64,000 bases of DNA from Thinopyrum elongatum (lineage: Eukaryota > Streptophyta > Magnoliopsida > Poales > Poaceae): the NCBI GenBank assembly GCA_011799875.1, contig CM022297.1:442233292-442297291 (forward strand). Direction: 5' to 3'. A program made the position numbers and the translations under genes. Under the pieces are notes generated by a model that did no database searches, was not told where the DNA came from, and saw only the letters and a program-made list of their open reading frames with translations. Below, piece after piece: positions 33,779 through 45,485 of this stretch. Each line of letters begins with the position of its first letter. Within the stretch, counting starts at the first letter, position 1.

Positions 33779-35730
33779 ATGGTTTCGAGTGGAGGTTTGG
33801 CTGAGGGCCACGAGATCCGTCTCGGCGCGCTCGTCTTCATCGCCGACGACTCCGCCTGGCTCCAGGAGGCCCCCCTTGACGTCGAGATGTTCCCCGTCCG
33901 CGGGGCGACGCACTTTCGCGCGTGTGTCCGCGGCGTCCTTCTGTGGCAGCCGTCGACCCAATATCGGTCGGTTCCTATGGCGTCTTCGTTCCCCGCTGTT
34001 CGCCGTCGCAAGCAATCCGGTCGATCGCGGCTTCAGCGGTGGGTGAAGCATGCGGTGGCACATCAGTCGACCACCCCTCAAGTCGCGGGGATCGAGCCCG
34101 ATGAATCTCTCTACGGCCTGTTCGATCTGTCGACTGGCTCCGTCGAGACTCTATCCGAGTGCGACAGCAGCGATCCTGCGGCGGAGGTCCTAATGGTCGA
34201 CACACCGTGTAACCCACCAGGCATGCGTCGCAACGGAGGCGGCGACGGCGGTGGCGATCCGTCGCGTGTTCACGAGGAATACCACCCCAAAACCCTCTCT
34301 TCACAGCGGAGGGAGGAACTTCACCGCCGTAACGAGGAAGCACTCCACACGCCCATCGTCGGAGAGACCCCTGAGGCTCGGGCCTTGGAGGCAGCGCGCT
34401 TGGCCACTTTGGCTGAACGCACTTGACTGGAAAATTTTCAGCATGCACTCGACGAACGTGCTCGGCAGCAGATTCCTGAGTCCAGTCGACGGCGGCAATT
34501 GTTCCCTCCTGAACCTCAGGTATACCGCACTCCTATTCAGAATCTTGCAGCTGCAGCTCATATAGCAGAGTCCATCCAGCCATCCCAGTCGGAAGCTGGA
34601 CGAGGTTTGATGCAGATCCGGGCTCTGCTCCGGGTGGCAGGAGACCAAAACACTGTAGTATCTCAGTCGCGTAACAGAATCCATTGCAGATCTGTGGTGG
34701 TTGACACAGTTCAATCGGCTCACAACCCAAGATCGCCTCCGCGGCGTGAGGGGCGGGTGCATCGACAAGATCAGCACTTGGATCGGAACCACGAGCAGTA
34801 CGATCATCGGCTCAGCCATGATGACCGCCGTCGAGCGCCTATGCCCCCTCCGAGAAGCGGATCATATGTGCCCCGGCACTATGATGACAGGCGCCCGTAC
34901 AGCGGAGGGCGAAGGACGCCGGTCGACCCAAGAGAGCCAGGGTTTGATGCGAGGTCAATTTTGGTGCAAGGTTTGGTCGACAGGAACCGAGCACACAGAG
35001 AGGGGCAAGGCAGGGATCGCCCGAGTGGAAGCAGAATACATGTTTCGGGTCCCGAGTGTTTTAGCAGAGCCATCAGAGCTGCTGAGATCCCCCCAACTTC
35101 AGGTTGGCGACTGGGGTTAGTAAGTTCACCGGTGAGTCGAAGCCTGACACTTGGCTGGAAGATTACCGAGTGGCTGTTCAGATCGGTGGTGGAAATGATG
35201 AGGTAGCTATGAAACATCTTCCTCTCATGCTGGAAGGATCGGCCAGAGCATGGCTGAATCAGTTGGCTCCAGGCAGTATATTCAGCTAGGAGGAGTTAAC
35301 CCGAGTGTTTGTCAGGACATTCGAGGGCACATGCAAATGACCTGTGGGGTTGACGGAATTGCAACATTGTGTACAGAAGCCGAATGAAACTCTGAGGGAT
35401 TACATCCAAAGATGGACCACTTTACACCACACATTAGAAAATGTATCCCAGCACCAAGCAGTTTGTGCCTTCAAGGAGGGCGTTCGATATCGAGAGCTTA
35501 ACCTAAAATTCGGTCGGACAGGAGATATGTCTCTGACCCGAATGATGGAAATAGCCACCCGGTATGCTAATGGTGAAGAAGAGGACCGACTCCGCAGTGG
35601 AAAGGGCAAACCAGTCGCCCAAGACACCGGAGTGGGTCGGAAGCAGAAACGCAAAGCCGAACCAGTAGGTCCAGGTGAAGCTGCAGTTGTAACTCAAGGA
35701 AAATTCAAGGGAAAGCCCAAAGGACCCTAG
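33779..35730 (+). pseudogene. gag of Gyp-B
   Basis: It starts at Met 33779 (MVSSGGLAEGHEIRLGAL), 74 bp after the LTR. The N-terminal part is variable and charged. An Arg/Pro/Tyr-rich stretch (34760-34990) precedes the retrotransposon gag core (35110-35600; TWLEDYRVAVQIGG, GSARAWLNQLAP, ELQHCVQKPNETLRDYIQRW). A basic, Lys/Gly-rich end follows. No intact CCHC zinc knuckle is seen. Breaks are TGA 34424, a 1-bp loss near 35095, TAG 35287, TGA 35338 and TAG 35728. Confidence 0.85.
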
Positions 35731-35742
35731 ATCCCCAAGTAG

Positions 35743-38700
35743 GTGAATGATCAGGCAGGGAACGATGTGTTGGACTTGCCATGTCACATTCACACCAAGA
35801 AGGATGAAGAGGGTAATCTGATTTATCCCAAACATACCACTCGACAATGTCGGCTCCTGATCCAGCAGTTCCGAGAGAAACAGCCCAATGAAAAGGAAAA
35901 AGAGTCTGACAAGGATGGTGACAAGGTAGAAGATGATGACGGTTTCCCTAACGGCAATTCCACTTTGATGATTTTTGCTGACATTGAAAGTAAAAGTCGA
36001 CTGAAAGTCATCAATAGAGAGGTAAACATGGTTGCTCCGGCAGCGATGACATATTTGAAATGGTCAAAGACTCCCATCACATTCGACCAATCTGACCACC
36101 CACCGCACGTCGCCACCCCCGGGAGGCAAGCGTTGGTGGTCGACCCGGTCGTTGGGGGCACCCGACTGACCAAAGTCTTGATGGATGGTGGCAGCGGCTT
36201 GAACATTTTGTATGCTGAGACTCTTCGTGGGATGGGCATTCCGATGTCCAAGCTCAGTGAGAGCAACATGCGGTTCCACGATGTCATTCCAGGGAAGAAA
36301 GCTGATTCACTCGGCCAGATCACTCTTGACGTGGTTTTCAGTGACTCAAAGAATTACCGTAAGGAGAAGTTGACATTTGAAGTTGTGGATTTTCACAGTG
36401 CCTATCATGCTATTCTGAGCAGAACTGCATATGCCCGTTTCATGGCTCAACCATGTTACGTGTACCTCAAGCTGAAGATGCCTGGCCCTAGGGGCGTGAT
36501 CACAGTCACTGGTAATCAGCAACGGGCAGAAGAGTGCCTCCAGAAGGGCTCTAAGATAGCCGATGAACAGATGGCAGCAATAGAAATGGAAGAATATAAG
36601 AAGACTGCAGATCCGAGTGATTTGTTGCGCGCTAAGAAGCCTGCTTCAGAGTCTGCATTTCAGTCGTCCGGTGAAACAAAGCCTGTTCACATTCACCCGA
36701 CCGATCCCAGTGCTGCTCCAACTCATATCTCAACAACACTCGACAGCAAATAGGAAGAAGCGCTCATCCAGTTCCTCCGTGAGAACTGGGACATCTTCGC
36801 ATGGAAGCCGTTTGACATGCCAGGTGTACCCAGGGGACTGGCTGAGCATCGTTTGCGAGTCGATCCAAAGGCAAAGCCCGTGAAAGAGCATCTCCGTCGG
36901 TCCGCTGCGGAGAATAGAAAGGCAATCGGCGAAGAGGTGGCTCGGCTTTTGGCTGCTGAGTTCATCCGCGAAATTTACCACTCCGAGTGGCTCGCCAATG
37001 TCGTCATGGTTCTCAAGAAGGACGATTCACTTCGTATGTGCATTGATATCAAGCATATCAATCGGGCCTGCCCGAAAGATCATTTTCCTCTCCCCCACAT
37101 CGATCAGATAGTCGACTCGACTTCGGGATGTGAGCGATTGTCCTTCCTGGATGCATATTCCGGGTACCATCAGATCCGACTGTATGGACCTGACGAAATA
37201 AAAACAGCTTTTATCACCCCATTCGGGTGCTTTTGCTACATCACCATGCCCTTTGGTCTCAAAAATGCTGGTGCCACATTCATGCGCATGATACAGAAGT
37301 GTCTGTTAGCTCAAATCAGTCGAAATGTGGAAGCATACATGGATGACATCGTGGTTAAGTCGCGCAAAGGTCCGACCTGCTTACTGACCTTGCCGAAACC
37401 TTTGCCAATTTGAGAAGATATGATATCAAGCTTAATCCGTCGAAGTGTACATTTGGAGTTCCAGGTGGAAAGTCACTCGGTTTCCTCATTTCCGAACATG
37501 GGATCGATGCAAACCCAGAGAAAGTTGGTGCAATCCTCCGAATGAAACGCCCTGTGCGTGTACACGACGTTAAGAAACTTACTGGTTGTTTGGCCGCTTT
37601 GAGTCGATTCATTTCTCATCTCGGTGAAAAGGCATTACCTCTTTACTGGCTGATGAAGAAATCTGATGTGTTCGAGTGGACTCCGGAAGCGGACGCAGCG
37701 TTTTCAGAGCTCAAAGCCCTGCTTTCCACCCGGCCGGTGCTTGCTGCTCCAATCAGCAAAGAGCCTTTACTGCTTTATATAGCAGCCACTGGACAGGTTG
37801 TTAGTACAGTACTCACAGTCGAGCGGGAAGAAGAAGGTAAAACCTACAAGGTTCAACGCCTAGTGTACTATATTTGTGAAGTCTTAACCCCATCCAAGCA
37901 GAGATATCCACATTATCAGAAGCTTGTCTATGGAATTTACTTGACCGCAAAGAAGGTTGCACATTACTTCTCAGATCATTCGATTACAGTCGTCAGCGAC
38001 GCTCTGTTGTCAGAAATTTTGAACAACAGAGATGCAACTGGTCGAGTGGCAAAGTGGGCGATTGAACTCCTTCCGCTGGATATCAAGTTTGAGGCAAAGA
38101 AAGCGATCAAATCTCAAGTGATAGCAGATTTCCTCGTCGAGTGGATTGAACAGCAGTTACCGACCCAGATACAGTCGGAACATTGGACTATGTTCTTCGA
38201 CGGGTCCAAGATGTTGAATGGTTCAGGCGCTGGAGTAGTCCTGGTATCTCCACGAGGCGACAACCTCAAATATGTTCTCCAGATTCACTTTGATTCCTCC
38301 AACAATGAAGCTGAATATGAGGCACTCCTGTACGGGTTGCGTATGGCCATTTCACTCGGCGTCCGCCGCCTAATGGTTTATGGTGACTCAGATTTAGTGG
38401 TTAATCAAGTGATGAAGGAATGGGATGTCAGGAGCCAAGCTATGACTAGTTATTGCAATGCGGTGAGAAAGTTAGAGAAGAAGTTTGCAGGGCTAGAGCT
38501 CCACCATATACCCCGACTGAAGAATCAAGCAGCTGATGACTTGGCAAAAATAGGTTCCAAGCGGGAGCCTATTCCCAGCAATGTGTTTTTAGAGCATATT
38601 CACACACCATCAGTTCAAGAAGATCCCTTCACTGAAGAGCCCCCATAGCCTAAAAGTTCCACTGATCCGACTAAAGTTGAAATCCCAGCTGTGGTCGACT

Positions 38701-39964
38701 TGATCATGGAAGTTTTGATTGTTATTCCTGATTGGACAGTGCCGTATATCACATATATTCTCAGGAAAGAGCTTCCAGAGGATGAAGAAGAGGCTCGCCA
38801 GATTGTCCGTCGATCCAAAGCCTTCATAGTAATGGGGGGGCAACTCTATAGAGAAAGTGTCACTGGGGTCGTTCAGAAATGCATCACTCCGGAAGAAGGC
38901 CGAATGATCCTCGATGATATTCACTCGGGGACCTGTGGTCACCATGCGTCTTCTCGGGCCACTGTGGCCAAAGCGTATCGAGCAGGGTTTTATTGGCCGC
39001 GGGCAAATGAGATGGCAAAGGGAATAATTGACAAATGTGAGGGCTGTCAGTTCTACTCCAACATGTCCCACAAACCTGCTTCAGCCTTGAAGACCATTCC
39101 ACTCGTCTGGCCATTCGCTGTTTGGGGTTTAGATATGGTGGGACCTCTGAAGACTGGCAGGAGTGCTTTCACCCATGTGCTTGTAGCAGTCGACAAGTTC
39201 ACCAAATGGATCGAAGCTAAACCTATAAAAAACCTAGATGCAAGTACTGCCGTCAGCTTCATCAGAGGGTTAACATTTAGGTACGGAGTCCCACACAGCA
39301 TCATCACGGATAATGGGTCGAACTTTGATTCTGATGAGTTCCGAGCTTTCTGTGCGTCCCAAGGTACTCGGGTCGACTACGCTTCAGTCGCCCACCCTCA
39401 GTCGAATGGACAAGCAGAAAGAGCGAATGGGTTGATTCTCAAAGGGCTGAAACCTTGATTGATGCGCGACCTCAAGCATGTGGCCGGCGCTTGGGTAGAT
39501 GAGCTACCGTCAGTCCTTTGGGGATTAAGAACAACACCAAATCGGTCGACTGGTCGAACCCCCTTCTTCATGGTCTATGGGGCTGAGGCTGTGCTGCCGA
39601 GTGACGTGCTTCACAATGCACCCCGAGTAGAACTTTTCTCAGAAGCCGAAGCAGAACGAGCTCGAGAAGATGCTGTTGATCTTCTGGAAGAAGAAAGAGA
39701 GATGGCCTTGATCCGATCGACCATTTATCAGCAAGACCTTCGTCGATTATATGCCAGAAATGTGTAGGGTCGAGCATTTCAGGAAGGGGACCTTGTGCTC
39801 CGAGTGGACCAGCAACAGCCTCACAAACTTGCCCCGCATGGAAAGGTCCCTTCATCGTCACCAAGGTGCTCCACAACGGAGCGTATCACCTCTACAATGT
39901 GGAGCATAATAAAGACGAGCCACGCGCTTGGAATGCGGAGCTACTCCGCCGTTTTTATACTTAA
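35743..39964 (+). pseudogene. pol of Gyp-B: protease, RT, RNase H, integrase
   Basis: Protease has VLMDGGSGLNILY (36175-36215). After the TAG at 36751, RT runs to about 37650 with MPFGLKNAGATFMRM and AYMDDIVVKS (37340). One lost base near 37370 shifts the frame. RNase H has MFFDGSKM, YEALLYGLRMA and YGDSDLVV. Integrase (from about 38900) has GTCGHHASSR, CEGC, GLDMVGP, ITDNGSNF and NGQAERAN, so the HHCC and DDE sites look intact. Other breaks are TAG 38646, TGA 39456, TAG 39765 and one lost base near 39835. The original end is TAA 39962. The order is the Gypsy order. Confidence 0.93.
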
Positions 39965-40069
39965 GTGTTCAGACTGATGAGATGTACTAAAGAGTACCTT
40001 TTAGTTCGTTTATCAAAGACATGGTTTTACAGTCTCCTAAATGATTGTTGTTACTAATACATGTGTCCA

Positions 40070-41345
40070 AAATCCCCCAGTGGGTGGCTTAGCCGCGAAT
40101 CCGATTTGCCTAAGTTCAAAAAATCCTACCGAGTGATGAGCAACCCTCTCACTCGGGGGCTTAGCTACAGTCCTATACTCGCCTAAGTTTGTAAAATCCC
40201 ACCGACTGATGAGCAACCCTCTCACTCGGGGGCTTAGCTACAGTCCTGTACTCACCTAAGTTTGTAAAATCCTACCGAGTGATGAGCAATCCTCTCACTC
40301 GGGGGCTTAGCTGCAGTCCTGTACTCGCCTAAGTTTGTAAAATCCAACCGAGTGATGAGCAACCCTCTCACTCGGAGGCTTAGCTGGAGTCCTGTACTCG
40401 CCTAAGTTTGTAAAATCCCACCGAGTGATGAGCAACCCTCTCACTCGGGGGCTTAGCTGCAGTCCTGCACTTGCCTAAGTTTGTAAAATCCTACTGAGTG
40501 ATGAGCAACCCTCTCACTTGGGGGCTTAGCTGCAGTCCTGTACTCGCCTAAGTTTGTAAAATCCTACCGAGTGATGAGCAACCTCTCACTCGGGGGCTTA
40601 GCTGCAGTCCTGTACTCGCTAAGTTTGTAAAATCCTACCGAGTGATGAGCAACCCTCTCACTCGGGGGCTTAGTGCAGTCCTGTACTCGCCTAAGTTTGT
40701 AAAATCCTAACGAGTGATGAGCAACCCTCTCACTCGGGGGCTTAGCTGCAGTCCTTACTCGCCTAAGTTGTAAAATCCTACTGAGTGATGAGCAAACCTC
40801 TCACTCGGAGGCTTAGCTGCAGTCCTGTACTCGCCTAAGTTGTAAAATCTACCGAGTGATGAGCAATCCTCTCACTCGGGGGCTTAGCTGCAGTCCTGTA
40901 CTCGCCTAAGTTTGTAAAATCCTACCGAGTGATGAGCAACCCTCTCACTGGGGGCTTAGCTGCAGTCCTGTACTCGCCTAAGTTTGTAAAATCCTACCGA
41001 GTGATGAGCAATCCTCTCACTGGGGGCTTAGCTGAGTCCTGTACTCGCCTAAGTTGTAAAATCCTACCGAGGGATGAGGAACCCTCTCAATCGGGGGGTT
41101 AGCGGCCGTTCCTGTACTCGCCTAAGTTTGTAAAATCCTACCGAGTGATGAGCAATCCTCTCACTCGGGGGCTTAGCTATAGTCCTGTACTCGCCTAATT
41201 TTGTAAAATCCTACCGAGTGATGAGCAATCCTCTCACTCGGGGGCTTAGCTGCAGTCCTGTACTCGCCTAAGTTTGTAAAATCCTACCGAGTGATGAGCA
41301 ACCCTCTCACTCGGGGGCTTAGCTGTGGTCCTGTACTCGCGTAAG
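40070..41345. repeat. 73-bp minisatellite of Gyp-B
   Basis: About 17 units are 73 bp long, with the core CGCCTAAGTTTGTAAAATCC, then CCGAGTGATGAGCAACC, CTCTCACTCGGGGGCTTAG and a CAGTCCTG block. Units are nearly identical with scattered 1-2 bp losses. It lies between the 3' ends of pol and the antisense gene. Confidence 0.95.
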
Positions 41346-41611
41346 TGTAAAACACGCTCCATCCTGATCTTCAAGGACGACGAGGTGCAGGTCGTCCGCG
41401 ATCCTCTCCTCAGAACTGCATCACAAGAACAAAAGTCTGTTCCGAGTGAAGATACAAGTTCCACTTGGAAATAAAAACAAGCATATTTAAGGGCAAACTA
41501 AATTCGAACGAAGGAGTTTAAAGTACTCGGGCATCAGGCCCGAAGGAGTTTTACGGTTACAAAGTCACTCGGCATACCGAGGCAAATTGAATCGGATCAT
41601 AAAAGTTTCGT

Positions 41612-44344
41612 TCACTCCGCAAGGGGGCTGGCAGGCTCGACAAACTCGTCAAGGTCGATTCCATCTGCAATTCGAGTAGCAGCAGCAATGAAGGTCTCCA
41701 TGAAAGGCTGGAAGTCAAGTTTCTTGGTGTTGGCGACCTTGATTGCTGCTAGCTTCTCTTCTCTGGCTTCCTTGCAGTGGACACGAACCAGGGACAGAGC
41801 TACGTCAGCACCGCATCGAGCAGAGGACTTCTTCCACTCCTGCACTCGACCAGGAATCTCGTTGAGTCAAGTCATCAGAGACACGAGATCATTTTGGAGC
41901 GTTTCCCTTGGCCAGAGCGCTGTGTCGATCCGCGACACCGCAACCTTGAGTCGAGCAAGGTAATCCATGGCACTGGCAAGGCGAGACTCCAGTCGGAGCA
42001 CGTTCATGGCAACTTCATCTTTGACAGGGGAGTTGATGGGGTCCAAGTTCGTCTCGACTCGCCCAGTCTCTTCCTCGAAGTCTTGACAGAATTCTGCACT
42101 CGCAGAGAAATAATGAGTCGACAGCAGTATGATGAGTCAACAAAAGCAAACCAATCGGACAGAGAAAAGTACCTTCAAGCATGAGGAATAATTTTTGGGC
42201 GAGTCCTCCCAGATAGTTCTCCAGCTCGTCCCTCCTGCGGGTCATGTCTTCCACATTGTCGGTCAGGGTCCATTTGTCCTTCTTCAGACGAGTCACCTCT
42301 TTGTTAGCTTCATCAAGAGCAGCCTTCATCTTGGTATTCTCTTCCTCCAACTTTTCGACTGAGGCCATCTTTTGGTCGGCAAGTGCCGTTTTGTCTTCGG
42401 CGGTTTTCTTCGCAGCCGCAAGGTCAAGGTCCTTCTTCTCCAAAGCCTGTCTCATTGTTTCTAGAAAGAATAACATTTGAATCAGAAAAAGGAGGAGAAA
42501 AGATGGCAAGAGAACCAGTCGACAAGCTTTCCTTACCAGCAGCGTCATCCTTGGCCTTCTGCAAGTTATTTTGAGCCAACTCCAGGTCAAGATTGAGCTG
42601 GATTTGCTTTTGCTCCAAGTCAGCGAACCGGGCTCCAAGATCACAAGATTTCTGTATTCAGAAGATAGTCAGTCGGCAGACACAAAGATTGGTTGCTTCT
42701 GAGCAATAAAGTAGCAAGTTCAAATAGTTCTAAGACTACTGCCGAATCAAACATTCGACAATAGTCTCGGGGACTACACCCAGTGGGTGCACTCAGCGTG
42801 CCCCCACTGGTCCGACTTTTTCAATCGACTAGGTCCGTCCAGTCAAAAAAAAAACTCAGACCATAGCCGACTGCTCGCAGTCGACTACGGTCTCAGGGAC
42901 TACACCCAGTGGGTGCACTCAGCGTGCCCCCACTGGTAAAGGTTCCACTCGGCATGATCTGCCTAGGCCGAGTGGAAAAGTTCTGTTCAAAGACCCCCGC
43001 CGAATCAAACATTCGACGGCGGTCTCGGGGACTACACCCAGTGGGTGCACTCAGCGTGCCCCCACTGGTTCAGAGATTCAATCAACACAACCTAGTCGAC
43101 TCAAGTGGAAAAACTACTCAACAGAAATTAAAACACCCAGTGGGTGTACAGACTGACAATGGGTGTGCAATTAAGGTTCCAAAACGCTCATCCACGGACG
43201 TCTTGCGGATAAAGCAGCAGTTTCTAAATATCATATCCTAACAGAACAAGCGTCAAGATGGAGTTCAGTCGGAAGTAAGCTAACCTGGACATTGGCCTGA
43301 AGTGCTGAGCTGGCATCATAGGCAGCTTGACTGGCCTCACGCACCACTTTCATCTGCTCCATCATAATGCCTGCCTGGCGTACAGCTTCCTTGGCAGCAC
43401 TCACTTGGTCTTCTGGGACGTGATGGGCGGTGAAAAGTGGAGTCGGTGTATCAGCTGCAGTAGCTTGAGAGCTTGAGGCATGAAGTTGCATAGATGAAGC
43501 AAGGGCCAGCACAGTCGACGATGAAGGACGACCACTCGACAAGGGATTCGCAAAAGTAACGGAGGCACGGTTGAAGTCCCCGGATTGCTGGATAGCTAGT
43601 TCTGTCGCCGGCGTCAACTGAGGCATCTTGCTAGCTGGTACCTTCTTGACCGAGGTCCTGCTCCTCCTACCCACGAGCTTCTGTGGCTCATCTTCATCGT
43701 CGTCTTGAAGTTCAATAACATTTTGCGGAGCTGCAAAAGAATCGACCACAAGAGTTCAGTCGACTGTAGAATCGGCTAGCAAAGAAAAGACGAGATAACA
43801 GGGGTCATACCCGCTTTGGATGTGACCGCGTCCTCCATCTCCACGTCACCATCATCTTTGTAAGCAGAAGTCCCGGAGGTAGCAGCGCTGCAAATCTCAA
43901 GGTTCACTCGGTCAAGCAATTGAATGGGTCGACAACCCAGGAAATTCTCACATATAGAGACAAACGCAGCGAGGTATGTGATGGTGTTCAGGGAAAAGTG
44001 ATGAAGTTGGGCTCCAAAAAAGTTCAGAAAACCTCAGAAAAAGGGATGAGGGGGCAGAGAAAAACCACAGTCGACGTGGGTCACGAGGAGGACGCACTCA
44101 CCCTCCTGCGGCTGCGGCTCGGTCTCATCACCTGGCAGCCTCTAGTATCCATGAGCGATCAAGCCCCCCTCGACCAGATCCTCCAGATCCTCTTGCTAAA
44201 TCGTGGATCGAATCCAGTCGCCCTGGATCCAGCCGGGCGGCAGGCCGGATCTCGACGACGATCCCCCCGACTCGTCTTCTTGCCCTTCGCTGCCGCCGTC
44301 GCTTTCTTCTCATGCTCCAGGGCCGCTGTCTTCTCCTTCCCCAT
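41612..44344 (-). pseudogene. Antisense gene of Gyp-B, missing its central domain part
   Basis: The ATG is at 44344 with TATA-type ATATAAGG at 44462-44469. Exon 1 keeps the leader and the LPPGWIQGDWIRSTI region with stops and a frame change, then stops near 43930. There a deletion joins it to an intron end, removing the rest of the PF04195-like domain and the next exon relative to Gyp-A. Later exons are 43887-43811, 43730-43285, 42651-42537, 42460-42173 and 42093-41612. They encode the coiled coil (KLEEENTKMKAALDEANKEV) and the conserved C-terminus (MQEWKKSSARCGADVALSLV). The intron 42652-43284 contains three hairpin modules. So the tail is better kept than the head. Confidence 0.8.
42734..43068 (-). 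other. Three two-hairpin modules in a Gyp-B intron
   Basis: Copies lie at 42734-42810 (a), 42858-42936 (b) and 42993-43068 (c). Hairpin 1 and the linker GGTGTAGTCCCCGAG are constant. Hairpin 2 in a is AGACUAUUGUCGAAU with AUUCGGCAGUAGUCU, 15 of 15 paired. In b it is AGACCGUAGUCGACUG with CAGUCGGCUAUGGUCU, 16 of 16 paired. In c it has 14 of 15 paired. Each includes G-U pairs on the gene strand. Confidence 0.8.
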
Positions 44345-44461
44345 CGCGGCAGGCTGCGCTTGGACGGGGCGGCGGCGTTGAAGGTGGCGGCAGATGTGGT
44401 GGAGAAACAGGAGATGAAGAAGGGGATGGGGAGCACAGTGCCAGACTCATCGGCCCCGACG

Positions 44462-44469
44462 CCTTATAT
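44462..44469 (-). promoter_or_regulatory. TATA box of the Gyp-B antisense gene
   Basis: ATATAAGG on the minus strand lies about 118 bp upstream of the antisense ATG and 415 bp inside the 3' LTR border. Its position parallels the TATA box of the Gyp-F antisense gene. Confidence 0.5.
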
Positions 44470-44884
44470 GGGCCTGCTCCCGAGTGGCTGACTCATGGGC
44501 CCAGGCAATCTAGTCAAATCCCGCAACAGTCGCGTGCTGGACACGTGGCGAAAAAGGTGGCACGAGAATCAAGGCATCCCTGCCTAATCTGCTCCGTTTA
44601 CTGCGGTACTCTTCGTCCCGCGCGCTTCTCCAAATTTCGAATCCCGTGAGATCCGGGAGCGGCAGTGTGACCAATCGCGCTGAGGATTTTATACCATACC
44701 AACACTCAGAGCTTATCAGCAAAATTCACTCGGCAACCTCTGAATGGACCCAGGCGACTGAAAATGAAGTTGAAGTTTTTACAAAGATCACCGGCCCGGT
44801 TAAAATGCCTCTGAAGCATATAAATCGGGTCGGAACCATCTTCAACCCCTTCTCCACTCGGACCCAGATCCATTCGGGGGCTAA

Positions 44885-45480
44885 TGACGAAGACATGTAC
44901 CTAGGTTAGGGTAATAGGCCTGACCTAGACACCCTTCCCCGAGGACACTGCTCTAAAGCCAAGGACATTCAAAGGATAGCATCATCTACCGACTGAAATC
45001 ACCACAGGGTGCAACCCACTCGACCAACAGTTCACTCGGATAACCCAATTCCATTCGACCGGGGTGTACTCACTCGACCACATCAGAAACCACTTGGAAG
45101 ACAGAAGATCTAAGGTCACTCAGGATGGCAATTGTCAGGCGTTCACTCCGTAGTCTTAATGATCATTTATTTGCCTTTATTGCTGGCGTTATCAGTAACG
45201 TCCTGTCTTTATGGACATTGAACCCCTTGTAACGTGGGACGGCTGGGGTCCTGGTGCACTCTATATAAGCCACCCCCCTCCACTGGCACAAGGGTTCGCA
45301 CCCCCTGTAACTTCACGCATAATCCAATCGACCGAGCCTCCGGGCACCGAGACGTAGGGCTGTTACTTCCTTCGAGAAGGGCCTGAACTCGTAAATCTTG
45401 CATGCACAACCTCATCGTAGCTAGGATCTTGCCTCCTCATACCTACCCCCTATTCTACTGTCAGACTTAGAACCACGACA
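44885..45480 (+). repeat. 3' LTR of Gyp-B
   Basis: It starts TGACGAAGACATG after the tract ATTCGGGGGCTAA and ends ACCACGACA. AAGGG follows. Confidence 0.95.
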
Positions 45481-45485
45481 AAGGG

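Larger units (their letters stand above)
33110..45480 (+). mobile_element. Gyp-B: youngest Gypsy retrotransposon, inside the Gyp-C LTR
   Basis: LTRs at 33110-33704 and 44885-45480 (595 and 596 bp; TGAC...GACA) are flanked by AAGGG (33105-33109 and 45481-45485). The element has a primer-binding site, gag, a full pol set, a 73-bp minisatellite and an antisense gene. I counted about 11 substitutions and one indel between LTRs, about 0.7 million years at 1.3e-8. Despite its youth gag-pol has many stops and three or more frameshifts, so it was probably mobilised by related enzymes or has decayed quickly. Confidence 0.95.

Noticed and set aside
40070..41345. Possible CRISPR-like array
   Set aside because: Units are contiguous 73-bp tandem copies without unique spacers, in a plant retrotransposon.
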